A stretch of 64,000 nt of DNA, taken from NCBI RefSeq assembly GCF_002288925.2, contig NW_022098057.1, positions 65,775,193 to 65,839,192 of the forward strand, read 5' to 3'. Below are positions 34,580 through 46,025 of this stretch, piece after piece. Origin of the DNA: Delphinapterus leucas (taxonomy: Eukaryota > Chordata > Mammalia > Artiodactyla > Monodontidae). The notes under the pieces are model-generated. The model was given only the letters and a program-made list of their open reading frames with translations. It was not told the origin of the DNA and did not search any database. The first letter of the stretch is position 1. Each line of letters starts with the position of its first letter. Made by a program: the position numbers and the translations under genes.

Positions 34580-34591
34580 ATTAACGCTAAC

Positions 34592-35792
34592 AAAAAAAGT
34601 AGTAGAAATGATTCAGGATAAAAGATTAGCAACCCAGAGAAGATTGGGGATAGTAGCTGAGATAGAGGGACAGTAAAGAGCCTTTGGAAGACAGGCATTG
34701 TTAGTGAAGGCAACAATGACAGAATTAAACTGAATCGTAGTCTGGGTAGTGAGTCAAGTGTAGTCAGAAGTAAGCTAGAGAAATAAATGATAAGAGAAGT
34801 AAATGATACAGAGATTTTGATGTGGATGATGTGGAAATTTAATAGCTAATGAGAGTGGAATTGATATCCCTAAGAAAGTTCTAGATTTTGAGGATGGAGA
34901 AATACTGGGTGATAAGTTCTATGTTAGAAGTCAGTGTAGTAAATGAGCTAAAGAAACTGAATTTCAAACGTCATATGAACTGGCAACACTGGCTTCAAAG
35001 GTGTCAGTAACATGGATAATAAAAATTCTAATCTAAATGCTGGAGTTATGAGGAGTAAGGGTGATTTAAAATTTTTAATCATTATAGTTGGAATATTTTC
35101 TACAAATTGCAACCTTAAGCAGTTTTGCCTTAGAGCAAAATACTGCCTAGGCCTTAGCTGTTAAGTTAGATTTTATATGCTGAATAATGTTTAATACAGT
35201 AAGATTTCAGTAAAATACTGTAACCCCAGGGATGTGATTCGTATGCATATTTCAGAAGTAGAAGGATTGAATAAAAATATAAAAAGACTGCCCATGGTCA
35301 TAAATTAGAAATTACATCAAGAAAATTTTACTGGACACATTTGCAATGCAATTCTAAAGAGAAGTCCAGTCAGTGATACTCTCATCCATATTTTATATTG
35401 AACTTCATCTCGGAACTTAAATCATCATTCCAAAACTAGCTAGTATTTATTCAAACTGCTTCAGTACATTTAATAGCTCCATTCCCGTCTTAAAAATTCT
35501 ATAACCCTATAAGAGCTGGTGGTCAGGTAATCACTCCAGGTTGTTTTCACGCTTCAGAAGCTGTTCACTTCATTCTGCTGAGCTTGTTTACAGATCCCTT
35601 TGCTTCTGATTGTATTCTTGTCTCTCTGCCCATCCCTAATGAATTTGATGTGAAACATTTTCCCATTGATTCTTAACCCTGCCTCAATATCTTCTCTTCT
35701 CCCCTGAAAACCACCCTCAGTCTATTGCTTGGAAACTCTGCCCTGGCCTGACTCTTTGTGAGACACAATGAGTTAATGTGTGCGTGTGTGCG

Positions 35793-35825
<33 letters not shown>

Positions 35826-35919
35826 CTGTATGTGTGCTTCTAAGTGGGTCTTCATTATTTCAAATTTGTAAAAAGGAGTTTTATTTTGATAAGAACGCAA
35901 CATGCGAATTACCCTCTTA
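34592..35919. other. Unassigned DNA with microsatellite
   Basis: About 1.3 kb with no gene seen, containing the GT repeat at 35777-35837. Confidence 0.4.
35777..35837. repeat. (GT)n/(GC) microsatellite
   Basis: GT dinucleotides with interspersed GCGT units in the first third, then a pure GT run, about 61 bp in total. It favours Z-DNA and is probably length-variable. Confidence 0.97.
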
Positions 35920-36430
35920 ACAGATTTTTAAGTGTACAGTCCAGTCTTGTTAACTGTAGCACTGTGTTTTACAGCGGATCTCCAGAACTTATTCATCTTG
36001 AAACCATATACCCACTGAATAATAACTCCGTATATCCCTCAGCAACCACCATTTTACTCTCTGCACCTGAGTTTACTATTTTAGATATCGTGTATGTGTC
36101 AAATAATGCAATATTGGTCCTTCTGTGACTGGCTTACTTCACTTAGCATATTATGCTCCAGATTCATCAATGTGGTCGCCTATGGCAAGATTTCCTTCTT
36201 TTTTAAGGCTGAATAATATTACGTTATATATATGTGTATGTTTATATACATATAAGACACATTTTCTTTATCCGTCCATCCATTGATAGACATTTAGGTT
36301 GTTTCTATATCTTGGCTATTGTGAATAATTCTGCAGTGGACGTGGGAGTGCAGATATTTCTTAGAGATCCAGATTTCAATTCTTTTGGGTACGTACCCCA
36401 AAGTGGGATGACTGCATCATATAGTAGAAA
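35920..36430 (-). mobile_element. LINE-1 (L1MA/L1MB-like) 3' region, antisense
   Basis: Reverse-complement landmarks are 'tttttaagtgtacagtccag', 'cttgttaactgtagcactgt', 'gtgactggcttacttcactt', 'agcatattatgctccagatt', 'tatatcttggctattgtgaa' and 'ccccaaagtgggatgactgc'. A separate copy of the same region lies at 32295-32885. Confidence 0.88.
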
Positions 36431-37262
36431 GGAGTTTAAAGTAAGCTGATAATGAATTTTTTTTTCTAGTCCTATTTCTTGTTTCTTTGAGGCCCATGAG
36501 TATTCAGTCAGAAGGTACTTGATTAAAGTGCAGCGAGATTGTGTATGGTGATAGTTTTTTGATCTTGAATTGTAAGCAGGAGATAACATGACACTGAGTT
36601 TTTTTCAGCTCATTAAAATGTTTATTAGTGAAAGGACATTTTAGTTAGTCTACAAAAATTGATTATTTTTGTGTGATTAAAAAAGAGTCAGCTACCAGGA
36701 GGGAAATATATTCATATGGGTTGTTAGCATTTTCTTGATATTAGGTTAAAACCAATTTAATACATTACATTATAATGTTTTTAATAAGTCAATCATTGAA
36801 ATTTTAATTTAAAACTGGTGCTGCTTCCACTAGCTTCCTGCTAAATGATTTGATAAGAACAGCTAGGCTCACCTTTGAATTCAGGCTCCTTAGGAAGAAA
36901 GACAAGGATATGATGCCAACTTTGAAATTTCAGGTTGGAAAACAAAGTAGGAAGTCATGTTAGTATCAAGGAGCATTATTCACATGATGGAAACAGCACT
37001 TCAGCAAAAAAAGAGGACATCTTATTTTGGGCAGGATAAAAGGAAGATTTCAGCTTCAAGTGCTGGATACTAACACTTATTTCTAGAGCAGTTGAAAAAC
37101 TAGTGTCTATCATCTTAATTATCTAGAAACCCAGCTGAATGAAAACATTTCTTCAAAATCTTCAAAAGGAAGATAAAGACCCAAGAATATTACTTGTTCT
37201 CACTAAAGTAATAAAGACAATGCAATAGACATGGAATTAAAGACATCATCCAATTTAATGTA

Positions 37263-37263
<1 letters not shown>
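36431..37263. other. Unassigned DNA
   Basis: Nothing recognised in about 0.83 kb. Confidence 0.4.
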
Positions 37264-37313
<50 letters not shown>

Positions 37314-37345
37314 GATAGATATAGATATAGGTATAGAGATAGATG
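37264..37345. repeat. Compound microsatellite (TC)n-(TA)n-(GATA)n
   Basis: Three motifs in sequence: about 10 TC, about 6 TA and about 6 GATA units, followed by degenerate GATA/GGTATA units. Confidence 0.97.
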
Positions 37346-37790
37346 CTGTAGGTTTTTAGGTGAATACTTTTTTATTAGATTAAGAAGGTTTCCTTTCATT
37401 TCATATTTACTAAGTCATTTCCTTATTAGTGAATGTTGAATTTTATTTAATACTATTGAGAAGATAGATTTTTTCTTTAATATATGAATATAGTAAATAT
37501 TTTAATAGGTTATGTGATGTTGAACAGTCTTAAATTCCTATGAGTATTATTATTCATACTTTGGCAAATTGAATTTGCTAGGAGTGTTTTATTTAATATT
37601 TTTCCTATACACATAAGTGACATTCATCTATGATTTTACTTTCTTGTTCTCTTCTTGTCTGGTTTTTGCTACCAAAGTTAGACTGTTTCACCAAATAAGT
37701 CAAGTAGTCATCCTTCTTATGTCTTCTATGAAAGAGTTTGCATAAAATAGGGATTGTCTTGCTTCTAGTTATAGATGACAGATTATATAC
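37346..37790 (-). mobile_element. LINE-1 ORF2 fragment, antisense, very diverged
   Basis: The order 'ttgaattttatttaatacta', 'attgagaagatagatttttt', 'ggttatgtgatgttgaacag', 'gctaggagtgttttatttaa', 'cttcttgtctggtttttgct', 'atgaaagagtttgcataaaa' follows antisense L1 ORF2 (the region after the reverse-transcriptase core). Old. Confidence 0.7.
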
Positions 37791-38399
37791 AGATTACACT
37801 TTGTTCTTTCTTCAAATCTTGCTAAAAAATGCTTAGAAAAAAATATATAAACGTGAGGACAGAATTCAGGAAGAGAGGTTGCCTCAAATGAGAAATGCCA
37901 ATGAAGTTTTGGATAACTAAAAAATTGTTGAGTAGTCCTGACTCAAATAGAGAGAAACAAACTTAAATATTCTTAAAGAGGAAAGCAAACAAGGATCTAG
38001 TAAAATGTGCTTTCCCAATCCTTGGAAAAGCTCAGGAATTAGACATACAACTAGTCTAGATCTAACGGATTCCAAGGATGGAGCCTTTACTCTCAATCTA
38101 ATGTTTAGCCTCCTACAAAAGTCTCTTACTAATAATTCTTATTCACCTTTGTCTCCCTAGAGTTATTTTTCCTGTATAGTTCCCTTATATGTTACTTTTT
38201 CCAGTCATCCCTGAACCAAATCTTTATCCTCTCAAGTTGGTAAACATAAGTCATTTTCTTATACCTTAAAGATCAAGGAGGCTTACAGAAAGCTAGTGTT
38301 CGTTTTAGGAAGAGAAACACACCACGAAACTGCAGGTCATTACTAGGCTTGCACGTGTTACCATAATCCCTGAATCTCAGATATAACTAAAATTATTTG
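37791..38399. other. Unassigned DNA
   Basis: Nothing recognised. Confidence 0.4.
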
Positions 38400-39390
38400 T
38401 GATATTTTTCAAGAACTTCTCCTTAAGACCATACCTTGTGGCTGTCATTGGGCTTCCAGACTCCAGGGAGAATAGAAATCTTGTGTATTGTCCAATATTG
38501 ATGTAAATTATAAATTAACGCAGCATTTTGGCCCAACCTTCTTGCGTTGTGGCGGTTTCCTAGAGTTGGGTAGCAGCATGCCCTCTCACATTCTCCACAG
38601 TTTCTATCACTCCTTACGATATTCCCCTCACTGGGGATGAATGTCAGTTGTAATCTGTCCCACCTAATATAATAGGTGCAATTTATGAGCCTGCTCTGAT
38701 TCACTTAGCTTCAGCTGTCTACTGGGCCCTTGGCCGTTAGCTCACGGAGGATCCTGGTTGCTGCCGCCACCACTGCAGCTGAACCTGCCTCAGCTTCTAA
38801 CAGCACTGTGGGTCTTGGCTGCCTCTGGAATGAGTTATGGGCTCTGGTATGGCCTCCGCTGCTCCTTCCTGCCTGGCCACCCTGCTTAACCTAATCAGAT
38901 ACGAAAAGGCTCTTGTTTCCCCCACTACTTGTAGCCTCATATAAAGTGCCCCGAAACAGGGGGTGGGATATGGTTTCCTCAGAAGCCATCCAAGGAGCCC
39001 TGAGGAGTAACCTGGAAGCAAGGGAATTAATGCCTGTAGTAAATGCAAATGCAAATCAGTGAGGGGTAGGAGGTCTCAAGGAGTTAGATCCCTCTCCTTC
39101 CCTTCCTTTGATGTACAGAGGAAGGAAGTTCTCTAAGGCTGACCTGGAGATGTCTTTGGCCAAACAACTAATTGGATCCTTTCATGAAGTCATAACCACC
39201 TTGGTAAAACACGACCTTGACTTTGCCTGGCTTTCCACGCCTCTCTTTCTTTCCCCTGTGCTTGCTGCTTGAGATTGCAGCTCTCAACGGTTTTAACACC
39301 TAAGCTTTGCCTCAGACAGTTTTCCAAGGAGTCTGGGCCTGACACCTACTTCTTTCATTAATGTTATCCGGCTGGCCTATATAGACTTTT
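38400..39390. other. GC-richer 1-kb segment of unknown origin
   Basis: Visibly richer in G+C than its surroundings but not a CHR SINE. It contains a TATA-like 'catataaagtgcc' near 38938, two overlapping octamer motifs (39043-39056) and pyrimidine-rich stretches near 39095 and 39240. Minus-strand frames of 93 and 85 codons (38423-38704, 38797-39054) resemble no protein that I recognise. The composition and promoter-like signals would fit an unidentified old retroviral LTR or a regulatory element. Confidence 0.4.
39043..39056 (+). promoter_or_regulatory. Two overlapping octamer (ATGCAAAT) motifs
   Basis: ATGCAAAT occurs at 39043-39050 and again at 39049-39056, sharing two bases. ATGCAAAT is the classical binding sequence of POU/Oct factors. 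A tandem overlap is uncommon by chance, but no function is shown. Confidence 0.5.
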
Positions 39391-39614
39391 AAAATTTTAA
39401 CTTCTGTTCCACATTTCCGTAAACTTTCTTTCATTCTTTTATACTATGTATATCTTTCCAATTTGGAAGCTGAAAATAAACCACATTCTTTTAACATTTA
39501 CATAGAATGATTTAGTGTAAATATTATATGACTTTCTTTTAATAATTTCCTTCTTTGAAGAATTTAGAATGCTTCTAATATCACAAATATCCTCGGTAAA
39601 CATGTCCTATGGCT

Positions 39615-39651
<37 letters not shown>

Positions 39652-39984
39652 GAGCTAGGCAGTAGTTATAGATAGATGTTTTTACAAGCTGTTGGCAGTG
39701 TTTTACAACCTTAATTTATAGTTCATTATTGTGGTCCTAGCTAACATGTGTTCACCCAGGAGGATTTTACTTTTTTCAGAATCTGTTAACATTCTGTATA
39801 TATGTTCATCTCACTATAAAAATAGATATTTTGTCTAAGTCAGCACAAGCAATAAAAATTAGAGGAGATATTGACAATGTTCCATTAATTTCACTCTGCC
39901 TTAGACAGCACAGTAACTTACTCTAGTTGACACTTTTCTATAGCAAATAGGGAAGATTTAAAGAAAATGCATTCAAGGACTTGC
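39391..39984. other. Unassigned DNA with GT repeat
   Basis: Nothing recognised except the GT run at 39617-39648. Confidence 0.4.
39617..39648. repeat. (GT)16 microsatellite
   Basis: A pure 32-bp GT run. Confidence 0.97.
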
Positions 39985-40085
39985 CCAAGTTTGTTCTCCA
40001 TGTGGAAACTATGGGACCATCTGGTTTGCTTCTGCTGCAGCACCTGGTATATTACTGGCATTGAATAAATGTACTACCTTGATAA
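39985..40085 (+). repeat. L2 LINE 3' end relic
   Basis: 'tgctgcagcacctggtatat' followed by 'actggcattgaataaatg' resembles the end of L2 ('gcctggcacatagtaggtgctcaataaatg'). Short and diverged. Confidence 0.5.
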
Positions 40086-41734
40086 CAGAAAGAGGTATAC
40101 ACATCTTCCAAAAGGATTTGATCCCAGCAATACAAATGAATTCATCTGCAATAATTCTTAATAAATACTATTTACTTTATCAGTAATGTCCAGAATATTC
40201 ACAGTCTTAGTTAAATGTAAATATTGCCTGTTTTCTTTTTCTTTTCTTCCTCCCCTTCCCCACTTGTGGTATATGACAGCAGCTCAAAGATTGCATTTTA
40301 GATATTGCTGATTGATAGAAACGTCTTAACCTGTTTTCAGTAGTGTTATCTATAGAGGAAATAAAGGGTCATCTAAAAAAAATGATACAGGGAAGCTTTT
40401 GACCTGTCCTCTAATTCTCAGTGATATTCAGCTGCAGTGAAAACTGTAGGCTCCATTTATCAGTGGCCAGTATGATAAAACTCCTTTCATTTTGTTAGAG
40501 ATATTCCATCTAAACTAAACATTTATACATAGGAGTCTACCTAAATGATTTAATGTCATTTTTAAAGTGTGTATGCAGATACACCATTAAGAGGTTGCCT
40601 GTACTTCATATAGAAAATTAATTTTGCTCCTAGAACAAAGTATATTCCTTTGAGTCACTTGAATAACACTTGAGATATACTCGGGAATTCTCCTTACCTC
40701 AGTGGTGGGACAAGGCAGAATAAAGCCTGATTTTAGACATAAATTTACTTAACTTGGTCCTCCCAATGCTGGTCTAACATAACTAGGCTTCAGCTGGTGA
40801 ATAATGAGACACTCTGCAGAGCCATGTCACAAGGACAGAGAATAGGATGTGCGTGCCTGGTAAATCTGAGAAAAGAAACATAGTGGGCATTGATATCCTT
40901 TCTTATGTGTCTGTTTCAAATTCTTGACATAAGTAAATTTCATAGAGTATTCATTACAAATTTCATATAGTATTTTCAATAGTAGGTTTATATTTTAAAT
41001 TTATTTTGGCATATTAAATGCTTAGTGAGAAATTTAGTTATAGTTATTGAAATACTTTCCTAAGAAAAATGTTAATTCTGCTATTTTACAAAGTCTCTCC
41101 CATGTCATACCTATAGTCTAATACTGTGGCCTCCTACTATATTGCTCCTACATTAGAATAGTTGTCTACATTTAGATGATCAGATTTTGAAAATCCCTCT
41201 GGCTGTTCCACAAGCACACTGTTTCCAGAATATACCATATTGAAATTTCCATCATTTTTTTCTTCCTCCCTGAAAGAAAAGACATGCTAGGTTTTATTAG
41301 AATTATATTCACAAGTGCTGTTTGGCTGTGTATAGACAATATATTCTTGAGTATTAAAGACTCAGCCTTGCAGCACTTCTGTGCCCATAATTCTTATTGA
41401 CTTCAGTGAATATTATGCACCCACAAGAGCTATGAGATGGGTTATTAGCAAATAAAGAATAGCCCAGTATATGTTGCCATGCTTTTTGGAAAGAAATCCT
41501 CTGTGAATTGTGCTTTCATACTGAAATAAATGAGGGAGTGCATTAAGGAATAAGGATAACTGAATTAATTACTAATATGTAATTACATTGAGAAGCCTCA
41601 ATCAGATTCACATTTGATTTTAGATAATGCAGCATTATTTTTAGGGACAATTTCTGGGTTGATAATTCTTTCAGATTATGTAGTTCAGTATTGGCCCTGA
41701 GATTTGTTGATATGATATGACTTCCATTCTCATC
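40086..41734. other. Unassigned DNA, 1.6 kb
   Basis: No gene or clear repeat recognised. Confidence 0.4.
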
Positions 41735-42045
41735 AAGCTGTCATACCAACTTTTACTATCGCCACTAGTGACCTCCTTGTCAAATCCAATGGATATGTCT
41801 GAGTATTTGCTTCACTTGGTCTTTCCATAGCCATTCTCTTCCCTTGTTTCTCTGACACCATGGTCTTATGGTGTTTATCCAACACTCTGTCTATGTCTTT
41901 TCAGATTCTTTTGCAGTAGCATCTTTCTCTGACCAGCCATTATTTATTGAGTCCCTCAAGGTTTATTTCTTGACCCTCTTCTCACTCTACCTTCTCCCAA
42001 CAGACCTGGCAAATTGTCATGGCTTTCATTACTGCCAATAAATAG
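41735..42045 (+). repeat. L2 LINE reverse-transcriptase-region relic
   Basis: The order 'actagtgacctccttgtcaa', 'atccaatggatatgtctgag', 'cttgtttctctgacaccatg', 'tgaccctcttctcac' matches the part of L2 that encodes the middle of its reverse transcriptase. Frameshifts and stops have removed any coding ability. Confidence 0.7.
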
Positions 42046-42089
42046 AGGCATACACCTTTATATTTTCTAAGGAAATCTTTCTATGATTT

Positions 42090-42540
42090 ATTCACCAACT
42101 TTATTCACAAAAATTTATTGAAGGCCTTTTCTTTGTGAAGCACTGTGTTACACACTAGAGATGCAATAGGGGGCAAAAAACGGATGGCCCCTGTTCTCAG
42201 GGAACTAGTAAGGCTGGTGGAAGAGATGTAATCAATCAAATAATTACACAAACAAGATAATTTCAATGAGAGTTAACCACTTGAAATGAAAGAAACACAA
42301 TTGTAAGACAACTTACATGCAAAGAAACTTAGTTATACAACGTGGGAGACTTAAAAAATGTTTCAGGCAAGGGGCAGAGAAATTGCAAAAACCCTAAAAT
42401 GGGAGAAAATGTTATTCTTGAAAAATAAAGGCAGACTAGTTTAAAGCCCATGGGCAGTAAATCTAGGAATGAAGGCAAGGCTCAGATCATGCACAGTTTT
42501 TGCTGTTCCTGTTAAGCATTTGAGTGTTTATATTTAAAAT
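42090..42540. repeat. Old LINE-like mammalian repeat, family uncertain
   Basis: The series 'tttattgaaggccttttctt', 'gaagcactgtgttacacact', 'agagatgcaataggggg', 'ctgttctcagggaactagta' follows the common mammalian pattern 'ttattgagcgcctactatgtgcc ... gggatacagcagtgaacaaa'. Later bases 'ggcaaggggcagagaaattg' and 'cagatcatgcacag' also fit. I cannot assign the family name by eye. Confidence 0.55.
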
Positions 42541-44789
42541 ACTGGGGGAAAAAAGGTTTTAGTTTATTTGTATGTGGTCATTATAGTCATGCTTATTTAG
42601 TCCCTAAAGCTACTGAAAGTATTATGAATTTGTGGAGTTCACTTACCTTACTTCAAGTTTTCTTATCAACTTAAAGTTACTGGGACATCAGAAACACAGG
42701 GTAAATCTTTGGGATGATATTTCACAAAGTTCTTTCTATTCTGTAGCACCAAATATTTGCTGGATATGTGGGTATGGCGTGAAACTCCTTTCTTACAGTA
42801 AACTGTTTTCTGTATGCAATCAGTACATAGGCAGTATTTAACTACTGAGAGTATGTTGAGAGAGGTGGAGATATTACTAAAATTTGGAAAATCCTTTCTC
42901 AGAAATCATGATGTAGTTGGAGGTATGTAGCTGGCAGGGTTAAAAGTATTAATTAAACAAAAAGCTAACTGAAGATGTCTTTAATTTGCTAAGGGAGGAT
43001 TTCAGAACAAAAAGGTAGACTTTCTTGATGGTCAAGTGGAAGTAAATGGGATTCCTGGTGGAATTATGAGGTGCTTGAGACCACAAAAATAATTGGATAT
43101 CTTGACATTTGAAAATGAGCCTGGAGAAAGAAGAGGTGCCTCAGGCTGCCTCACAATGAAGCCTCACCCATCCATGAGAGCTGGACTCAAGGAACAGCCA
43201 TCTCAGAACTTGATCACTCTGGGGACTTTAGTGTTCAGGCTCATTATGTATAGTCTGTCCCCCAAAAAAGAGACAGAAAATTTCAGTAGGCAGACCATGG
43301 GACACAGATCCAAGATTAGGAAATCATGCAGTAATATTTCTGAATCTGAGTATCTAGTCTAAGCCATGAATAGAAAAATGCAGGGGTGTCATAGGAATGA
43401 AAAAAAGTCATACAGCTTACATGGAGGCAGGGCCAAGTCTTGGGCAGCATTGCAAAGCAGAGACTGTGAGTGCAGAAGTGTAACTGTGGAGCTGTAGAGG
43501 ATACATTTTGGTTTCTGTGTAGTTTGGGTTTTGGGAACAAAGAAACCTCCTAATCGGTTTAAAGGATAACCCTTGGAATTTAAAGGATGATAAGACAGTG
43601 AGAGACTATCTGGAGAAGTTTACCTCCCCTGGCACGTGTTTACATTTCAAAGAAGGATGAAGCCTGAGACCATGGAGACTTTTCAAAGGTTGTAAGCATA
43701 TAGAATCTTGTCTTATTTTTCCTGTGGGGACATTTATTTCCATTCCAAAGTGTAAGAACACAAGAATCTAGAAATTCTCTAAGAGAATTTTTGCTCCGTG
43801 CTATAAGTAGGGAGCAAAATTTTTCTCCCTCTCTTAGGAAGTGAATGGAACCATGTGTATATAAGCTCTCCAGTTTATAACCTCTGAGTTACTCTTCAGT
43901 AGTGGTAGAATCCCCTTTTGTATGTGCAGGCCTGTCCATCTGGCTATCATCACATTATCCCAGAAGGTATAATACTCTGATTTGCTCTAGAAATCTTATC
44001 CTTTACTTCCAATATAATATGAATAGATGTTGATATTGGAAACTTATTAATGGCCATAAGCTCCAGGAATACAATTGTGAGAGGTCTTGTTGGGTAGACT
44101 TTCTGAAGGTCTTATGCACTGGAGTCATTGCAGTTTATACCCAGACTATGAAAGTGAAGGGCCCTTGTTTTTCAGGAACAATCTACCAGCTGGTAGGCAG
44201 GATCTTTGTGAAGATTTAACTTGTTTCACTGAATTCTCCTCGTTCTGGAGCTACAGAGAGATGATGATGGGCCAGTTACCCTGCTCGGAGCCTTTCTAAA
44301 CCTTATGAAAGACATTACGAGATTAGAAGATGTAGAAAGAAGTTCATGACAGAACATTAGAAATAAAACAAGCATAAGACATAAGGGGGAAAAAAAAGAA
44401 CAGATTAAAATGCAGGTTTTGCTAATGAAGAAAGGAAACTTAGCTCAGGTACTGAGTATGCATAACCAGGAAAATGACTCATCAGAGACTTCTTATGAAC
44501 CGTGTACGGGGGACATTGACTAAGTTAGGTGTTTGTGAGAAGAGTGGCTAAAGGGAAAATCACTGCTGAACAAGATCCATACTAAACGCTCTGTGACATG
44601 AGATTTTGTATAGTATAATAAAATTTCTTCCAACTAACCTTTAGTAAACAGATTAATGATAAAGTCCACTCGCATCTGACGTCCACAAGCACTCTACAGC
44701 TAGTCGTAGGGCACTCCCAGGTCCAGAAGACCATTCTTCCATATGACACACACTTCAACTTCTATCAGTTGAGTTGTATGTCTACTAAG
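42541..44789. other. Unassigned DNA, 2.2 kb
   Basis: No gene recognised. Part of it (to about 43700) could be a further decayed section of the preceding old repeat. Frames at 43093-43362 and 44087-44299 have no supporting features. Confidence 0.4.
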
Positions 44790-45428
44790 AATTAGCAGTG
44801 TTTTTTCCTAAAATTTCCTATGCTTAATGATGTTAAGCATCTGTTTATGTGTTTATTGGCCCTTTGTATATCTACTTTGGAGAAATGTTTATTTAAATCC
44901 TCTGCCAATTTTTTAAAGTTAGGTTATTTTGTATTTTTATTATTGAGCTGTAATAGTTATTTATATATCCTAGATATGTACCATCAGACATTTGTTTCAC
45001 AAATATTTTATATCACACTGTAGGTTTGGTTTCCATTTTATTGATGATATCCTTTGAAGCGCAAACATTTTTGATTTTGAAGAAATCCAATATATGTATA
45101 TTTTTTTATTGCTTTTGCTTTCAGTATCATAACAAAGAAACCATTGCCAAACTCAAGGTTGTGGTGTTTATACCTCCCTTTTCTTCTAAGAGTTATTGTT
45201 TCAACTAATACATTTAGGTGTTTAAGGCATTTTAATTTAGGTTTTGTTTATGATGTGAGGAAGGGATCCAATTTTAATCACTTGTATGTGGATATCTGCT
45301 TGTCCAAGTAAAATTTTTCAAAAACACTGTTCTTTCCTATTGAATTATCGTAGTACATTTGTTCAAAATCATTGACTATAAATGTAACGGCTCATTTCTA
45401 AACTCTCAATTCTATTCCACTGAGAGAA

Positions 45429-45430
<2 letters not shown>

Positions 45431-45460
<30 letters not shown>
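45431..45460. repeat. (AC)15 microsatellite inside L1
   Basis: A pure 30-bp AC run within the antisense L1 ORF2 region. Confidence 0.97.
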
Positions 45461-45463
<3 letters not shown>

Positions 45464-45992
45464 CCTATCTTTATGCTTGTACCACATAAACTATAGTACT
45501 ATGAATACCATAGATCTGTAGTTAAGTTTTGAAATCATAAGTTGTAAGTCCTCCAACTTTCTTTTTGTTCTAAGATAGTTTTGCCAATTCTGGGTTTGCT
45601 GCATTTCTGTATGAATTTTAAGATAAACTTGTCAAGGTCTACAAAAAAGGCAACTGCAGTATTGATAAGAACTGCATTGAATCTGTATAACAATTTGGAT
45701 AGTATTTCCATCTTAACAGTGTTAAGTCTTCTGATTTATGGCTATAGGATATTTTCCCATTTATGTTGGTCTTCTTCAATTTCTTTCAGTGTTTTGTAGA
45801 TTTTGGTATACATGTCATATCGTTATTTTGTTAGATTTATTCATAAGCATTTTATTCTTTTTTGGTATTACTGGAAATGAAATTGCTTTCTGATTTTATT
45901 TCAGATTGCCCATATAATACATAGAAATAAAATTGGTAATGTATATTGATTTTTGTATTCTGCAATCTTGCTCTACTTGTTTATAATCTCTA

Positions 45993-45994
<2 letters not shown>

Positions 45995-46023
<29 letters not shown>
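45995..46023. repeat. (GT)14 microsatellite inside L1
   Basis: A pure GT run of about 29 bp in the antisense L1, where the L1 normally carries a short T/G-rich stretch. Confidence 0.97.

Positions 46024-46025
<2 letters not shown>

Noticed and set aside
38423..39054. Two minus-strand frames (93 and 85 codons) in the GC-richer island, considered as exons
   Set aside because: No recognisable protein, no shared frame and no convincing splice sites. The island may be an LTR.
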